NCBI GenBank assembly: GCA_016880695.1
Contig: JAEHCY010000380.1
Span: 1 to 6,529, forward strand
Source of the DNA: Chromatiaceae bacterium
Lineage (GTDB): Bacteria > Pseudomonadota > Gammaproteobacteria > Chromatiales > Chromatiaceae
Direction: 5' to 3'
DNA length: 6,529 nt
The notes under the pieces were generated by a model that had not been told where the DNA came from, ran no database searches, and was given only the letters and a program-made list of their open reading frames with translations. Position numbers and translations under genes: made by a program. Numbering within the stretch: the stretch's first letter is position 1; the number at the start of each line of letters is the position of its first letter. Positions 5,962-6,529 of the stretch are shown here, in pieces.

Positions 5962-6529
5962 ATGTTGGATCGTTCGAAGGGAGGCGAGCGTGCGGTTTTG
6001 GTGCACCTCGATCAAGGCGGCGTGGCCTACTCGGAAGACCTGGAAGAATTCCAGCAGCTCGCCGCTGCCGCCGGGGCCGAGCAGGTCGCGCTGGCGGTGG
6101 GTGGCCGGCGCCAGCCCGACCCGCGACTGTTCGCCGGGTCGGGTAAGGCCGATGAGATCCAGCAGATGGTGCTGGAGACCCAAGCCGAGTTGGTGATCTT
6201 CAACCACGATCTCTCCCCCAGCCAGGAGCGTAACCTCGAGCGGCTCTTGGGTTGCCGCGTGGTTGACCGAACCGGACTCATCCTCGATATCTTTGCCCAG
6301 CGTGCCCGCTCTTTCGAGGGCAAGCTGCAGGTCGAACTGGCCCAGCTGGGTCATCTGGCGACGCGGCTGGTCCGCGGCTGGACTCATCTGGAGCGCCAGA
6401 AGGGGGGTATCGGACTACGCGGTCCCGGCGAGACCCAGCTTGAGACCGACCGCCGTCTGATTGGGCAGCGGATCGCCCAGATTCGCAAGCGACTCACGCG
6501 CGTCGCCGGTCAGCGCGCCCAGGGTCGCC
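5962..6529 (+). CDS. hflX: GTPase HflX, N-terminal 189 residues (partial)
   Basis: Translational GTPase that binds the 50S subunit and splits stalled or stressed 70S ribosomes; despite its old name it is not a subunit of the HflKC complex. The window ends before the G domain (E. coli HflX is 426 aa), so no GTP-binding motif is visible. The HflX-specific N-terminal domain shows GGERAVLVHL (7-16), LFAGSGKADEI (56-66), HDLSPSQERNLE (82-93), VDRTGLILDIFAQRA (101-115), KLQVELAQLGHLATRL (121-136) and the glycine-rich GGIGLRGPGETQLETDRR (148-165), nearly identical to E. coli. The C-terminal end of this fragment enters a basic helical linker. The ATG at 5962 fits the E. coli start (MFDRY versus MLDRS) but lacks a clear ribosome site. 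A better-looking AAGGGAGG before GTG 5990 is out of frame. The gene lies 99 bases after hfq and is probably co-transcribed with it. hflK and hflC would be expected downstream. Confidence 0.95.
   Translation, partial: MLDRSKGGERAVLVHLDQGGVAYSEDLEEFQQLAAAAGAEQVALAVGGRRQPDPRLFAGSGKADEIQQMVLETQAELVIFNHDLSPSQERNLERLLGCRVVDRTGLILDIFAQRARSFEGKLQVELAQLGHLATRLVRGWTHLERQKGGIGLRGPGETQLETDRRLIGQRIAQIRKRLTRVAGQRAQGR

Noticed and set aside
5990..6196. A 68-residue frame from GTG 5990 preceded by AAGGGAGG
   Set aside because: It is out of frame with hflX, whose motifs run uninterrupted across the region. The purine-rich sequence encodes Lys-Gly-Gly of HflX.
5788..6387. A 199-residue minus-strand open frame over the end of hfq, the gap and hflX
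   Set aside because: It overlaps two well-supported genes, has no recognisable motif, and is explained by GC-rich codon bias.

Overview
The window is a GC-rich stretch (about two-thirds G+C by eye) of a proteobacterial chromosome. The order mutL-miaA-hfq-hflX and the close match of each product to its E. coli counterpart point to a gammaproteobacterium. MutL keeps the endonuclease motifs that E. coli MutL lacks, so this is probably a lineage without MutH (a Chromatiales/Ectothiorhodospiraceae-like or pseudomonad-like group rather than an enteric). The species cannot be named from the sequence.

Left half, minus strand (2479 down to 1): a polyamine ABC-transporter operon in the order potF (periplasmic binding protein), potG (ATPase), potH (first permease, cut by the window edge). 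Gaps are 16 and 6 bases. This is the potFGHI order of E. coli; potI would be expected beyond position 1.

Middle (2480-2743): a 264-base divergent intergenic region between potF and mutL. It holds a GC-rich imperfect hairpin in the potF leader and a perfect 12-base palindrome upstream of mutL. I see no convincing sigma-70 promoter in it for either gene.

Right half, plus strand: mutL (mismatch repair), miaA (tRNA A37 dimethylallyltransferase, overlapping mutL by one base), hfq (RNA chaperone) and the N-terminal 189 residues of hflX (ribosome-splitting GTPase, cut by the window edge). This is the conserved mutL-miaA-hfq-hflX superoperon core, with the pot operon lying where amiB lies in E. coli. 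A promoter-like sequence overlaps the end of miaA just before hfq, and an unusually AT-rich, rare-codon patch inside miaA carries a second promoter-like match. Compact hairpins lie in the hfq leader and between hfq and hflX.

The genes are ordinary core functions. I found no mobile element, CRISPR array, RNA gene or undescribed system. The points most worth a second look are the mixed PotF/PotD-like ligand pocket of the binding protein and the AT-rich patch in miaA.
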